Assembly: GCF_006715095.1 (NCBI RefSeq)
Contig: NZ_VFMO01000001.1
Span: forward strand, 1,984,001 to 2,048,000
DNA: 64,000 nucleotides
Direction of reading: 5' to 3'
DNA from: Yimella lutea
GTDB taxonomy: Bacteria > Actinomycetota > Actinomycetes > Actinomycetales > Dermatophilaceae
Below are positions 51,421-59,740 of the stretch, in pieces (positions within the stretch are counted from its first letter, which is position 1; each line of letters begins with the position of its first letter). The notes under the pieces were generated by a model. It did not search any database. It saw only the letters and a list, made by a program, of their open reading frames with translations, and had not been told where the DNA came from. Made by a program: the position numbers and the translations under genes.

Positions 51421-51736
51421 GAATGCATCCTTCCCTGCCAGGCCTAAACCTGACGATCAGGATGTCCACCAAACGGGGTCAACCTCAACCGACCGGAACA
51501 TGCAGTGCGCCGGATGCGGTAACTACTTCTCCGGCCTCTCCAACTTCGACCGCCATCGTGCCTGGCACGCCGATGACGCTGCGGACGCCACCAACCGCCG
51601 CCGTATCTGCCGGGAGCCCTCGGAGGTCGGTCTGCACTTGCGCGACGACGGACTGTGGGGTGGTGAGCCGATGACCGACGAGCAGAAGGCCGCCGCTGGC
51701 TGGGGACGCGAACGCTGACGCTGCGCCGCGACGTTC

Positions 51737-51746
51737 GTCGCACCGT
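51737..51746 (+). promoter_or_regulatory. Box without a start codon
   Basis: An exact box. At the 6-nt position stands AGT followed by ACCACCACC, resembling a mutated ATGACCACC gene start. The next good start (GTG 52023) is 276 nt away with its own Shine-Dalgarno. Either the start was lost or a long leader is used; the terminator-like palindrome at 51913 lies between, arguing for loss. Confidence 0.5.
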
Positions 51747-51912
51747 GGGAGCAGTACCACCACCAACTTCATAGTCGGACGTCAACACCGGAAAATGCGC
51801 GCAGGATGGTATTTCACAACCGGTGAAGGACGACTGGGGTTCCACAACAGGCTGCGCGCGGCCTCCTTTCTCTGGCCCTGTAGCGGCGTACCTGCGACCG
51901 ACTTCCCCTGCG

Positions 51913-51940
51913 AACCCGCCGTGTCCGGACACGGCGGGTT
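51913..51940 (+). terminator. Perfect palindrome, likely terminator
   Basis: A 28-nt perfect palindrome (14-nt arm AACCCGCCGTGTCC) followed by TCGCCTTCTT. It lies between the lone box at 51737 and the M50 protease gene. Confidence 0.65.
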
Positions 51941-52022
51941 TCGCCTTCTTCGGACGTTGTCCCACCGTGTGTCGGTGCGGTCGGCGAGGATCGGGGCAGT
52001 CGGACACGAGGAAGGGGACTCG

Positions 52023-52967
52023 GTGGAACCCAAGAGCACTACCTCCTGTCCGGTCTGCGAAGGCCAAGACGATCCGGACCTCGCCCCGTCCTTCCTGGGA
52101 CGGATCATGGCCTTGGGGTTGTTCACCGGTCTTGCTGCCGTCGTTGCAGCCAGTCCTGTCACCGGTGCCGCCATCGCCGGGACGCTCATTCTGCTGACGA
52201 TCTCGGTGGCTGTGCACGAGCTCGGTCATCTGCGGTCGGCGCTGCGCCACGGTGTCACGGTGTCCGAGTTCTCCGTCGGGTTCGGTCCGGTGTTGGCGGT
52301 CGGCCGGCGTTGGCAGGTCCCGGTCACGTTGCGACTGGTGCTGCTCGGTGGCTTCACGCGCATCATCGGCGGTGACTCAGGCGACCGGCTGTGCGCGCAG
52401 CACACCGGGTCGGTGTCGCTGATGAGCGAGTCCTCAAGTCGGGTGCAGTCCCGCATCATGCTCGGCGGGATCGCCTACAACATGGTGCTGGCTTGGGTTG
52501 GTATCACCGCGGCGATGTACTTCCTGGCACCGATGAAGCCGGCGACGGCCATCCTGGCTCCGATCGCTACTGCGGCTGCCGTGGTGGTGATGACTGCGGT
52601 CGGTGCTGCTGTGTTCCTGGTGGCGCTGATCTTCGGGGCGAGTGCGCTGACGAGCGAGGGCGGCTCGATTCTGTCGGCTCCGGGCCAGCTTGAGACGGTC
52701 GTCGGATCGCACGGCTCTGCGGTCGGCGCGGTGCTGCTGTTCTTCGGCACGATCAACCTGATGCTGGCCGCTTTCAACGTGCTGCCATTGGCGCCGCTGG
52801 ACGGTAACCACATTGCGTTGCTGGCGTGGGACAAGGTCCAGCGCCGGCGTACGGGCAGGCCGGTATCGCTGAAGGCGATCGGACGGTTTCGGATGGCCGG
52901 GGCAGCGGTCGTCGGTCTGGCGATGATCCGGTTCCTGGTGGAAGACCTCATCCGCTTCCTGAGTTGA
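52023..52967 (+). CDS. M50-family (site-2) intramembrane metalloprotease
   Basis: A 314-residue integral membrane protease. AVHELGHLRSA carries the HExxH zinc motif near residue 68 and NVLPLAPLDGNH near 262 the NxxPxxxLDG motif. Four or more membrane segments are visible, and a short Cys pair (CPVCEG) lies at the N-terminus. It contains no clear PDZ domain. M50 proteases cut membrane anti-sigma factors or clear signal peptides. GTG 52023 is chosen for the strong GAGGAAGGGGA before it; a frame open farther upstream has no such site. No start-adjacent box. Confidence 0.88.
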   Translation: MEPKSTTSCPVCEGQDDPDLAPSFLGRIMALGLFTGLAAVVAASPVTGAAIAGTLILLTISVAVHELGHLRSALRHGVTVSEFSVGFGPVLAVGRRWQVPVTLRLVLLGGFTRIIGGDSGDRLCAQHTGSVSLMSESSSRVQSRIMLGGIAYNMVLAWVGITAAMYFLAPMKPATAILAPIATAAAVVVMTAVGAAVFLVALIFGASALTSEGGSILSAPGQLETVVGSHGSAVGAVLLFFGTINLMLAAFNVLPLAPLDGNHIALLAWDKVQRRRTGRPVSLKAIGRFRMAGAAVVGLAMIRFLVEDLIRFLS

Positions 52968-53014
52968 CCGGCAGGCTCAGTAGATGATCAGAAAGGTCGT
53001 CGCACCGTGCGTTC

Positions 53015-53830
53015 GTGCGACGACTCCCTGCCCTGGCTGGTGGTGTTCTTCTCCTGATTTCCGGATGCACCTCCGGTGGCGCCGCGGAACCTTCGGTGCC
53101 GGCGGTCCCGATCGGTTCGTCGGCGCCCACCTTGGCCGTCGAACGCCACCTGCCGCACGACACCTCGCGCTTCACGCAAGGCCTGGTGCGCGTCCGTGAC
53201 GAGCTGGTGGAGACGACCGGACTGGTCGGTGAGTCCACGCTGATCGTGATGGACCTGCAGGGCCGTACGAAACGGTCGGTGAAGCTACCGGCGCAGGTCT
53301 TCGGGGAGGGCGTTGCGGTTGACCCCGCGCTCGACGGCGGAACGGTGTGGGTGCTGACCTGGAAGGACAAGCGAATCCTGCGCTACACCTGGCCCGGGCT
53401 GTCCGCCAAGGCCGACCTGCCACTGGACACCCAGGGCTGGGGTGCGTGCCTGCATGACGGGATGTTGTGGACCAGCGACGGCACCTCGACGATCTCGGCG
53501 CGCGACCCGAAGACGGGCGCCGTCCATCACCGGATTCAGGTCACCACCCGAGCCGGCGTCCCGGTCACGATGCTCAACGAGCTTGAGTGCAACCCGGACG
53601 GCACCATCTGGTCGAACGTCTGGATGACGAACCAGATCGTGAGGATCTCCACCGTCAGCGGCCAGGTGTCCGCCGTGGTGGACGCTGCGGCCCTCACCGC
53701 GGAGGCTTCCAAGCACCGCCGCCTCGGCCCTGATGACGTGCTGAATGGGATCGCGACGATGCCGGACGGTTCGCTCCTGCTGACCGGCAAGCGCTGGCCG
53801 CTCATGTTCGTGGCGCGCGTCTCCGGCTGA
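53015..53830 (+). CDS. Lipoprotein, glutamine cyclotransferase (glutaminyl-peptide cyclase) family
   Basis: A 271-residue protein. Residues 1-17 form a lipoprotein signal with the lipobox LLLISGC, so it is anchored outside the membrane. The rest is the five-bladed beta-propeller of plant-type glutamine cyclotransferases: DTSRFTQGLVRV, VFGEGVAV, LLNELEC-like MLNELECNPDG and DVLNGIATMPDGSLLLTGKRWP. It would form pyroglutamate at N-termini. It starts with GTG 53015, exactly 6 nt after a GTCGCACCGT box (52999-53008), showing that the box rule also holds for GTG starts. Confidence 0.9.
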   Translation: MRRLPALAGGVLLLISGCTSGGAAEPSVPAVPIGSSAPTLAVERHLPHDTSRFTQGLVRVRDELVETTGLVGESTLIVMDLQGRTKRSVKLPAQVFGEGVAVDPALDGGTVWVLTWKDKRILRYTWPGLSAKADLPLDTQGWGACLHDGMLWTSDGTSTISARDPKTGAVHHRIQVTTRAGVPVTMLNELECNPDGTIWSNVWMTNQIVRISTVSGQVSAVVDAAALTAEASKHRRLGPDDVLNGIATMPDGSLLLTGKRWPLMFVARVSG

Positions 53831-53858
53831 CGACCCAGCCACGTCGCACCGTTCGGTC

Positions 53859-54092
53859 ATGCAAATAGCGTTCGCCGCACCCGGCATCGACGAGGTCGTG
53901 TTCGATGCCCGTCGCCGGTTCAATGGTCCGTCCCGTCTCGTGGTCTCCGACCACGTCGTGTGGATGATCGGCACGACCGTCCTGCACGGATTCGAATCGA
54001 CCGACGACCTCGGACGTATCGACGGCTGGCAAGCCAGTGCCAGCTACGGCGACGGTGCCGTCACCGTGCGGCGACTGTTCGACGTCATATGA
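53859..54092 (+). CDS. Unknown protein, 77 residues
   Basis: No family recognised. A predicted beta-rich small protein (LVVSDHVVWMIGTTVLHGFES). ATG 53859 is 6 nt after a GTCGCACCGT box (53843-53852). It is the last core gene before the imported cassette. The GAGGC/GCCTC hairpin at 54100-54113 may be its terminator. Confidence 0.72.
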   Translation: MQIAFAAPGIDEVVFDARRRFNGPSRLVVSDHVVWMIGTTVLHGFESTDDLGRIDGWQASASYGDGAVTVRRLFDVI

Positions 54093-54352
54093 ACGACTGA
54101 GGCTAGTGCCTCACTGCTAGTGAAAACGGAAGTCGATGAGGCGGAAGTAGCCGGGCCTTGGCCTCGTAGGTGCGACGTCGCATGTCGCCCAAGCACCCTT
54201 GGGCCGGCATGTGGGATCAGTGCACGCGATCATCATGGTGCGCATCGAGAGGGCCTTCCGCCTGACAGTTGGCACTCCACCCCTCATCTGCCGATGAGCG
54301 AGGAGGGGGCCCGGTTCGCCGGTTCGGCCATGGCCTCGCAGCCTGAGGAGGG
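54093..54352. other. Junction region without a gene
   Basis: 260 bp with no credible ORF. It contains a GAGGCTAGTGCCTC hairpin (54100-54113) and a partial box-like sequence on the minus strand (GTCGCACCT, 54170-54178). It marks the left edge of the cassette of chromosomal-type genes. Confidence 0.4.
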
Positions 54353-54850
54353 CTACGGTTGATCGAGTTGCCGCAGCCAGCCGCGAAGAATTCGTTCGAG
54401 CATGACCTTGTCGTCGTCCGAGATCATCTCCAGCAGACGATGCTCGTTGGTCATGTGTTCGGTGAACGCCGCGTCGATCCGCCGCCGCCCGTCGTCGGTG
54501 AGCCGAATCCGTACGGCTCTGCCATCGCCGGCAGCGACCTTCTCCCTCTCTACCAACCCGGCCGATTCCAGTCGGTCAAGTCGCTTGCTGATTCCCCCCG
54601 TCGTGATCATGGAGGCTCGTGCGAGGTCGACCGGGCGACGCGCGAACGGCGATCCTGCTCGGCGGAGAGTACACAGGATGTCGAAATCGATCTCGGCGAA
54701 GCCGTGGGAGTCGTAGACGGTCTCCAGTTCGGCGGTCAGAGCGTTCGCGAGGCGGTGGAGCCGCCCGATCACACCTTGAGGGCCGACATCGACGTCGGGT
54801 CGCTCCCGCCGCCATTCTGACTGGATGACATCAACGTGGTCCTCATTCAT
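54353..54850 (-). CDS. MarR-family transcriptional regulator
   Basis: A 165-residue winged-helix protein. The MarR core is visible: FDILCTLRRAGSPF, PVDLARASMITTGGISKRLD (recognition helix) and LVEREKVAAGDGRAVRIRLT (wing). It would repress itself and the divergent exporter gene through the palindrome between them. ATG 54850 follows TAGGCT (a TANNNT -10) by 6 nt, so it too looks leaderless but on a host-type promoter. A GTG at 54856 is less likely. Confidence 0.9.
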   Translation of the reverse strand: MNEDHVDVIQSEWRRERPDVDVGPQGVIGRLHRLANALTAELETVYDSHGFAEIDFDILCTLRRAGSPFARRPVDLARASMITTGGISKRLDRLESAGLVEREKVAAGDGRAVRIRLTDDGRRRIDAAFTEHMTNEHRLLEMISDDDKVMLERILRGWLRQLDQP

Positions 54851-54856
54851 TCCCAC

Positions 54857-54904
54857 AGCCTAGTCGCTTCCATGGAAGTGTATAGTCACTTCCATGGAAG
54901 CGAC
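54857..54904. promoter_or_regulatory. MarR operator and divergent leaderless promoters
   Basis: A perfect inverted repeat of 18-bp arms (54863-54880 and 54887-54904), each arm itself holding CTTCCATGGAAG, surrounds TATAGT. TATAGT (54881-54886) is a consensus -10 lying 7 nt before ATG 54894 of the exporter. The regulator's own -10 (TAGGCT, complement at 54857-54862) adjoins on the other side. Bound MarR would cover both promoters and the exporter start codon. Confidence 0.85.
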
Positions 54905-55841
54905 ATCTAATTGGGTTCGGTTGACTGCGCTGGGTGCAATAGCGCCAGTCGTGTGGGGGACAACCTACGTGGTGACCACCGAACTGCTCCCACCGGGAAG
55001 GCCGATGACTGCTTCCGTCCTGAGGGCGGTTCCCGCAGGTCTTCTCCTCATAGCCTGGACGCGGTCATGGCCCCAGCAATGGGGAAAGCTGGCCCTGTTG
55101 GCCTTGCTGAACATTGGTGCGTTCTTCCCCCTCCTCTTCGTCGCTGCGTACCGCCTCCCTGGCGGTCTCGCGGCAGTCGTTGGCGCTGCCCAGCCATTCG
55201 TAGTCGCGGTCGCGGCTTGGTTCATGCATGGGCGCCAAACCCCCTTGCGCCAGCTTGCGTGGACCCTAGTCGCGGTCGTCGGAGTGGGCATGACCCTTGG
55301 AGGAGGGGTAACCGGTATCGACCCAGTCGGTGCAGTGGCGGCGTGTGCAGGCACCGTCAGTATGGCGCTGGGTATCACGTTGACCCGGGCCTGGGGGCCG
55401 ACTGCTGGACTGAGCGGACTCGCGTCGACAGGATGGCAGCTGCTACTCGGAGGAATCATGATCACCCCGTTGGTGCCGCTCCTCGACCAGCAGTCATGGG
55501 TGCTCACTGCCAAGGGAGTCGCGGGATACCTGTGGCTCAGCGTCGTCGGTGGCGCTCTTGCCTACGCGGTGTGGTTCCGCACAGCACGAAGTCTTCCGCC
55601 GACGTCGACGTCGCTTCTCGGCCCACTGAGTCCAATCACTGCTGCGGCACTCGGATGGTTGATCTTGGGCCAGGAGTTGACCGTCGCCCAGTCCGCGGGT
55701 TTTGCGCTCGCGCTGGCAGCATCCATTCTTGGGCAAATTCGTGGTCCAAGGGTTTCTGCCGTCCGGCCTGGCGGACGTCGGCCATGGCGGCCGGGCCCCG
55801 CCAGGAGCCTGAGCGCGGGGCATCGAACCCGGTGGTATTAG
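54894..55841 (+). CDS. EamA/DMT-family exporter
   Basis: A 315-residue membrane protein with two five-helix EamA repeats (for example LTALGAIAPVVWGTTYVVT and LSVVGGALAYAVWF), as in RhaT/YdcZ-type metabolite or drug exporters. The last about 35 residues are basic and disordered. Its start codon lies within the MarR operator. The MarR-EamA pair resembles inducible efflux units of actinobacterial chromosomes. Confidence 0.9.
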   Translation: MEATSNWVRLTALGAIAPVVWGTTYVVTTELLPPGRPMTASVLRAVPAGLLLIAWTRSWPQQWGKLALLALLNIGAFFPLLFVAAYRLPGGLAAVVGAAQPFVVAVAAWFMHGRQTPLRQLAWTLVAVVGVGMTLGGGVTGIDPVGAVAACAGTVSMALGITLTRAWGPTAGLSGLASTGWQLLLGGIMITPLVPLLDQQSWVLTAKGVAGYLWLSVVGGALAYAVWFRTARSLPPTSTSLLGPLSPITAAALGWLILGQELTVAQSAGFALALAASILGQIRGPRVSAVRPGGRRPWRPGPARSLSAGHRTRWY

Positions 55842-56307
55842 CGGAGGCGAATCCGGCCGACGGCCGTCTCAGGGCTTAAGGTCCGCTGGTTCCCCGCACC
55901 GGCTGCCCCACCCGGCCGGAGTTGGGAGTGTCAGAATTTCGGTGTTTCTGGTCCTGTTGATTAGTACTGTTCTGCGGTGGGCCAGCGGCCCTCGAAGACG
56001 GATGTGCACTGGGGTTTCGTGAATATTTGCTATGACACCCACGTGTATCCACGAGGGCATCATTGCTAGCGCGTTGCGGGGGTGGCTACGCTCGCGGCGA
56101 GTGGCCGCAGGGTCGAAGGCTCGAGCGCCTCCCCCACCACGCCACCCATCTCCACCCCCCTCCGCCCTTGTCGAATCTCATTGGAGATGCCCCCGCTGCG
56201 AACAGCGGCAGATGCGGAGTTCTGCCTCGGCCTGGCCTTGCAGCCAGACAGGCGAAATCGGTGCGGCCTCCAACCCATCCCGAAGAGGGGGTACTGGTGG
56301 CTTTGCC
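55842..56307. other. Gene-free spacer
   Basis: 466 bp between the exporter and a convergent kinase-like gene. Contains a short AT-rich patch (55930-55970, CAGAATTTCGGTG) but no recognised gene, repeat or element end. Long open frames here run antisense to nothing and are not conserved-looking. Confidence 0.4.
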
Positions 56308-56808
56308 TCAAGCGATCCACAACCTCCGCGCCGCTTCGACCTGCGCCTCGCGGGACAAGCCGGCCACCGGAAGCTCGTGATCCACCTTCAAGGACGCCGC
56401 CTGCTGGTGGTGAAGTTCATCGAATTCGACGTCCGTCAGGAACACCGGACGCTGCGTGGCACGACGGCCGGCTTCTTCCAGACCCAGGGCTAGGCGGATG
56501 ACCCTGAGGCTGGGCAGGAGTTCGCGATAGAGCGCCAGCGTTGTCGAATTGACCACGTCAGCGATGGTCACGTTGATCCCTGCAGCGAGGAAGTTCGTCG
56601 CGAGGTTTGCGGCGTTCCGGACCCCGAGCTGTTGTTGGGCCGTCCCCTCGGGACCGTCCCATGGTGCGGCGCCGCCGTTCTTGACCAGCTGGCGGATGTC
56701 GTCCACGTTGATGAACGCGGTACGTACGGTCGTTGCGGCCAGCGCGAGCGCAGTGCTGCTCTTGCCAGCGGCGGGACCTCCGGTGAGAAGCAACGGTGCG
56801 AGAGTCAT
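56308..56808 (-). CDS. Small P-loop ATPase/kinase (AAA_33-like)
   Basis: A 166-residue protein with LLLTGGPAAGKSSTALAL (Walker A) at the N-terminus and FINVDDIRQLV as the second acidic site, like zeta-toxin/shikimate-kinase-type phosphotransferases. It would phosphorylate a small molecule or act as a nucleotide-binding regulator. ATG 56808 is used because it lies just before the first strand. Substrate unknown. Confidence 0.8.
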   Translation of the reverse strand: MTLAPLLLTGGPAAGKSSTALALAATTVRTAFINVDDIRQLVKNGGAAPWDGPEGTAQQQLGVRNAANLATNFLAAGINVTIADVVNSTTLALYRELLPSLRVIRLALGLEEAGRRATQRPVFLTDVEFDELHHQQAASLKVDHELPVAGLSREAQVEAARRLWIA

Positions 56809-56883
56809 GGGAAGCAAGCTACTCGCGACCGAATATCCGACCAAGCTTCCGGCGCCTTGTCCTCAGTGGTGCGGCCGGTGGGG

Positions 56884-57243
56884 TCATGCGCTGAGGATGC
56901 AGAACTCGTTTCCCTCGGGGTCGGCTATGACGGCCCAGCCGAGGTCCTCGCGCCGGTCGTCGACGAGGGTTGCTCCGAGGTCCAGTGCGCGTTCGACCTG
57001 TTCGTCTCGCGTGGAGTCCTCGGGGGCGAGGTCCATGTGTGCGCGGTTCTTGACGGTCTTGGCGTCGGGCACGCGGTAGAAGAGGACTGTGTACCCGTGC
57101 GGACTGGTCAGGTAGCACTCGTCTGATCCGGGCTTGTAGGTGTCGGCCTCCGTGATGCTCCAGTCCAGCAGTTGACGCCAGAACTCCGCGATGGCGTACG
57201 GGTCGAGGGCATCCCAGGTGGTATGTGACAGGCGCAGTGACAT
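56884..57243 (-). CDS. VOC-superfamily (glyoxalase/bleomycin-resistance-like) protein
   Basis: A 119-residue protein with the paired beta-alpha-beta-beta-beta fold of the vicinal oxygen chelate family: AIAEFWRQLLDW, HMDLAPED (metal His) and VIADPEGNEFCIL (metal Glu region). Members are glyoxalases, dioxygenases or drug-binding proteins. GGAGAA lies before ATG 57243. Specific role unknown. Confidence 0.87.
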   Translation of the reverse strand: MSLRLSHTTWDALDPYAIAEFWRQLLDWSITEADTYKPGSDECYLTSPHGYTVLFYRVPDAKTVKNRAHMDLAPEDSTRDEQVERALDLGATLVDDRREDLGWAVIADPEGNEFCILSA

Positions 57244-57274
57244 GACGTTCTCCTTGTTCGTTGCGGGGCTGTGG

Positions 57275-57440
57275 TCAGGTCGAGGGGAGTGTGGGGGTTC
57301 GGATGGATCGGGTGAGCATGGGCGTGACGGACAGGCACATCAGGAGAGCGCCGATAATCGCGGCTGGACGGGCACCGAAGGCTTCCCCCAGGACGCAGCT
57401 GATTGAGCTTCCCCTGTGGCGAACCGACGCCAGCACCCGG
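57275..57440 (-). pseudogene. C-terminal relic of an MFS transporter
   Basis: On the minus strand an open frame reads ARVLASVRH, then SISCVLGEAFGARPAAIIGA and ends PTLPST at a stop (57275). This matches the last two helices of MFS exporters such as the intact one at 58199, but internal sequence between VRH and the next helix is missing and there is no start. Confidence 0.55.
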
Positions 57441-57564
57441 GCCAAGAAGGCTGCATGATCGACATCGCCGTCGCTGCGCTGGTTCGGGCTGAAGCGTTCT
57501 GCCGTTTCATCGCCCTGTCGATCGTGAGTGCTTGCCGGACTATTCGGATTCGCTTGGGGGCATG

Positions 57565-58128
57565 TCAGCCATCGCTGCGAGGCTCACGGGCTTGACGTTT
57601 CCGCCAACGTATCTGCTTGTTTCGATTCCCGCAGATGTCCATGGAGCACCAATGGCCGCTTCTGGAGCGTGAGTGGTCATAGAAGGCCCATTGGCAGGTG
57701 TCGTCGCCGCAAGCCTTCATCCGAGACCATGAGCCATCGGTGAGCGCCTGGGCCACCGTCCGGACGAGGAGTCCCGCCACATAGCTGGCACCATCCCCAG
57801 CTGGCTGGAGGTCGAGGCCCTTCGAGGTGGCGACAGGGCAGGCCTCACTCCATGCGAGCGCGGCATTCAAGGCATCCAGCATGGGGGTGGGCGGTGCGGC
57901 ACGGTCGTGATTCGCCAGCATGCCCACCCTCAGCGCCTCACGCAATCCCTGAAGACGCTCCCGATCGTCACGAGCGCTTCCGGTGGGGAGCTCTTGCGAC
58001 TGGCACCACGCGTCCCAATCGCTGGATTCGAGCAACTCATCGGTGCCCTTTTCCAAGTCACGGGTGTTGACGAACTTTCGGACCAGTTCAAGGTGCCCCG
58101 GAGCAAAGGGGGCTTGTGACGAGACCAT
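57565..58128 (-). CDS. CGNR zinc-finger (ABATE-domain) regulator
   Basis: A 187-residue protein. An N-terminal ABATE domain (FVNTRDLEKGTDELLES) precedes a C-terminal CGNR zinc finger: CGDDTCQWAFYDHSRSRSG, then WCSMDICGNRNKQ. The four Cys and the CGNR motif are present. Such proteins are stress-response regulators, usually next to transporters. It is divergent from the MFS gene with 70 bp between starts, so probably controls it. Confidence 0.9.
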   Translation of the reverse strand: MVSSQAPFAPGHLELVRKFVNTRDLEKGTDELLESSDWDAWCQSQELPTGSARDDRERLQGLREALRVGMLANHDRAAPPTPMLDALNAALAWSEACPVATSKGLDLQPAGDGASYVAGLLVRTVAQALTDGSWSRMKACGDDTCQWAFYDHSRSRSGHWCSMDICGNRNKQIRWRKRQAREPRSDG

Positions 58129-58184
58129 GCTCCAGCATAACCGTCCAGCCCAGTTTGGCGGTTGCCCTCCCGGCGCCAGTCTCA

Positions 58185-58211
58185 TAACCTTCGTTGCTAT
58201 GACGAAAGTTA
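58185..58211. promoter_or_regulatory. Dyad overlapping the MFS start, likely operator
   Basis: TAACCTTCGT (58185-58194) and ACGAAAGTTA (58202-58211) form an inverted repeat with one mismatch around TGCTATG, which contains the MFS start codon. It could bind the divergent CGNR regulator. Confidence 0.5.
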
Positions 58212-59437
58212 CAGCATGGAGCAGCCGCGACTTCAGGCGCATCTGGGGGGCCACGACCGCTTCGGCCTTGGGGAACGAGGTGGGAGAGCTAGCCCTCCCG
58301 GTGCTCGCGCTGGTGTGGCTGGGTGCTTCGGCGGAAGAGCTGTCGTGGGTCCGTGTCGCCACGTTCTTGCCCTATCTGGCCTTGACACTGTGGATCGGGG
58401 TGCTCGTGGATCGTCATCCACGCAGGCCCCTGCTCATCGGAGCCGAGGCGGTGAGTGCCTGTGTCCTCTTGACGATGGCCGGACTCGCGCTGGTGGGGAG
58501 CCTGACCATTCCCATGCTGATCGCCGCAGCGGCCGTGTTGGGCTCGATGGCGGTGCTTCACATGCTGGCCGACTTCTCATTTGTGCCACTGGTCGTCTCC
58601 CGGGAGCAGCTAGCTGACGCCAATGCCCGCATCACGGCCACTCAGTCTGCAATCGGGATCGGCGGATCCGGGGTCGGCGGGGCCCTAGTCCAATGGCTGT
58701 CGGCGCCCTTCGCCGTAGTCCTGAACGGGATCGGGCGGTTCGTGGCAGTGGCTCTCATCTGCCGGGTTCGCACGCCAGAACCGACTCCGGAACCGTCGAC
58801 TGACTCCACCCTGCGCCAGGCCAGTGAAGGACTGGCCGCTTTGGCTCGACACCGTGTCGTGCGATCTCTCGCAGCGGAGGCCACCGCGTGGAATCTCGGC
58901 AACGAGGTCCTCATGCTCGCCCTGACCGTCGCAGTGGTTCAGGGGCACCCCAGTGGGCCTCTGGCGCTGGGTGTGATCCTCATGGCAGGCGGCATCGGCG
59001 CCTTCCTGGGGGCCAGTCTGAGTGCTCAGCTGACGGCCACGTTCGGCTACGGACGTTCCTTGATCGCAGCCATGGCCCTGGGAAACACGGCTCCACTCCT
59101 GGGCGTCCTTCTCGCGTCGGACACCTCGACGCGTTCACTGGTCGTCCTGGGCGTCGCCTTGCTCGCCTCGGGCGTCGGTGTTGGGGTCGCGAACTCCCAA
59201 GCCGTCACGGTTCGTCAGCTCACAGTCCCAGAACCTCTCCGGGGCCGGGTTAATGCCGCATACCGGATGCTATCCTGGGGGGCTCTGGCCATCGGAGCCC
59301 TTCTTGCGGGTTCACTGGTCACCACATGGTCCTGGTGGCCGGCAGCGATTGTCGGTGCAACGTTGATGGCAGCCTCCACCCTTCCCGTCGCCCTGTCGCC
59401 CGTACGAGGTATGCGAGACCTGGCCGACCCTTCTTGA
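58199..59437 (+). CDS. MFS transporter
   Basis: A 412-residue MFS protein with twelve predicted membrane segments. Between helices 2 and 3 it has GVLVDRHPRRPLLI, the conserved loop of this superfamily, and RGRVNAAYRMLSWGALAIGA in the C-terminal half. It resembles macrolide/drug exporters (Enterobactin exporter-like, DUF-type MFS_3). ATG 58199 is inside a dyad. A similar C-terminal relic lies at 57275, suggesting an earlier duplication or exchange. Confidence 0.92.
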   Translation: MTKVTAWSSRDFRRIWGATTASALGNEVGELALPVLALVWLGASAEELSWVRVATFLPYLALTLWIGVLVDRHPRRPLLIGAEAVSACVLLTMAGLALVGSLTIPMLIAAAAVLGSMAVLHMLADFSFVPLVVSREQLADANARITATQSAIGIGGSGVGGALVQWLSAPFAVVLNGIGRFVAVALICRVRTPEPTPEPSTDSTLRQASEGLAALARHRVVRSLAAEATAWNLGNEVLMLALTVAVVQGHPSGPLALGVILMAGGIGAFLGASLSAQLTATFGYGRSLIAAMALGNTAPLLGVLLASDTSTRSLVVLGVALLASGVGVGVANSQAVTVRQLTVPEPLRGRVNAAYRMLSWGALAIGALLAGSLVTTWSWWPAAIVGATLMAASTLPVALSPVRGMRDLADPS

Positions 59438-59499
59438 TGCACTGGCCCGACACACTTCAGCACAGGTGACCCGCAACGGACGTGAGCGGTAGACCCCGC

Positions 59500-59740
59500 C
59501 ATTGTCCAACGGGACTTGCTCTGGAAATGCCGGTAGCCCGTCGCCGGATCCGCAGTCGCTGGGGCCAACAGCCCTCGAGTCCCTAGTGAAACAGCATCCG
59601 GTCGGAGACGCCGGTGCGGTTCAGTACGTGATGACAACGGCGCTCAGAATGTTGATCCCCACACCATCCCATCACCCAGTGTCGAGGTAAATCTCATGCA
59701 GTGGCTCTTCGATTAACGTCCCCGGTCAGTACATCTAGCT
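59500..59740 (-). pseudogene. Relic of a MerR gene and of an IS481-type end
   Basis: On the minus strand TRGLLAPATADPATGYRHFQ (59515-59590) matches the start of the MerR protein at 48285 (GEGLLTPATTDPVTGYRRYQ). On the plus strand, 59717-59740 (AACGTCCCCGGTCAGTAC ATCTAG) matches the right end of the IS481 element. The pieces indicate that a related element once inserted here and was largely lost, leaving the right border of the cassette. Confidence 0.55.

Larger units (their letters stand above)
50174..51482 (-). mobile_element. IS3-family element, apparently intact
   Basis: The inverted ends share TTGACCCCGT and TGGTGGACATC (left 50174-50195, right 51461-51482), one mismatch. It encodes OrfA and OrfB on the minus strand. 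No target duplication was found, so a flank may have been altered. It interrupts a box-driven zinc-finger gene. Confidence 0.88.
50129..51718 (+). pseudogene. FDXHR-type zinc-finger protein gene split by an IS3 element
   Basis: The 5' part (box 50113-50122, ATG 50129, MTTTAPAKTPRLTVG) runs into the IS3 left end at 50174. The 3' part resumes in the matching frame at 51482 and encodes MQCAGCGNYFSGLSNFDRHR ... RRICREPSEVGL, the FDXHR putative zinc-binding domain known from actinobacteria and their phages. Without the insertion the product would be about 94 residues. An ATG at 51501 could still express the zinc-finger part. Confidence 0.75.

Noticed and set aside
50174..51482. Target-site duplication for the IS3 insertion
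   Set aside because: Flanks GGG and CCT-type bases do not match in any 3-4 bp register tried.
54160..54180. Possible further box on the minus strand (GTCGCACCT)
   Set aside because: The last positions differ and no start codon follows at 6-7 nt.
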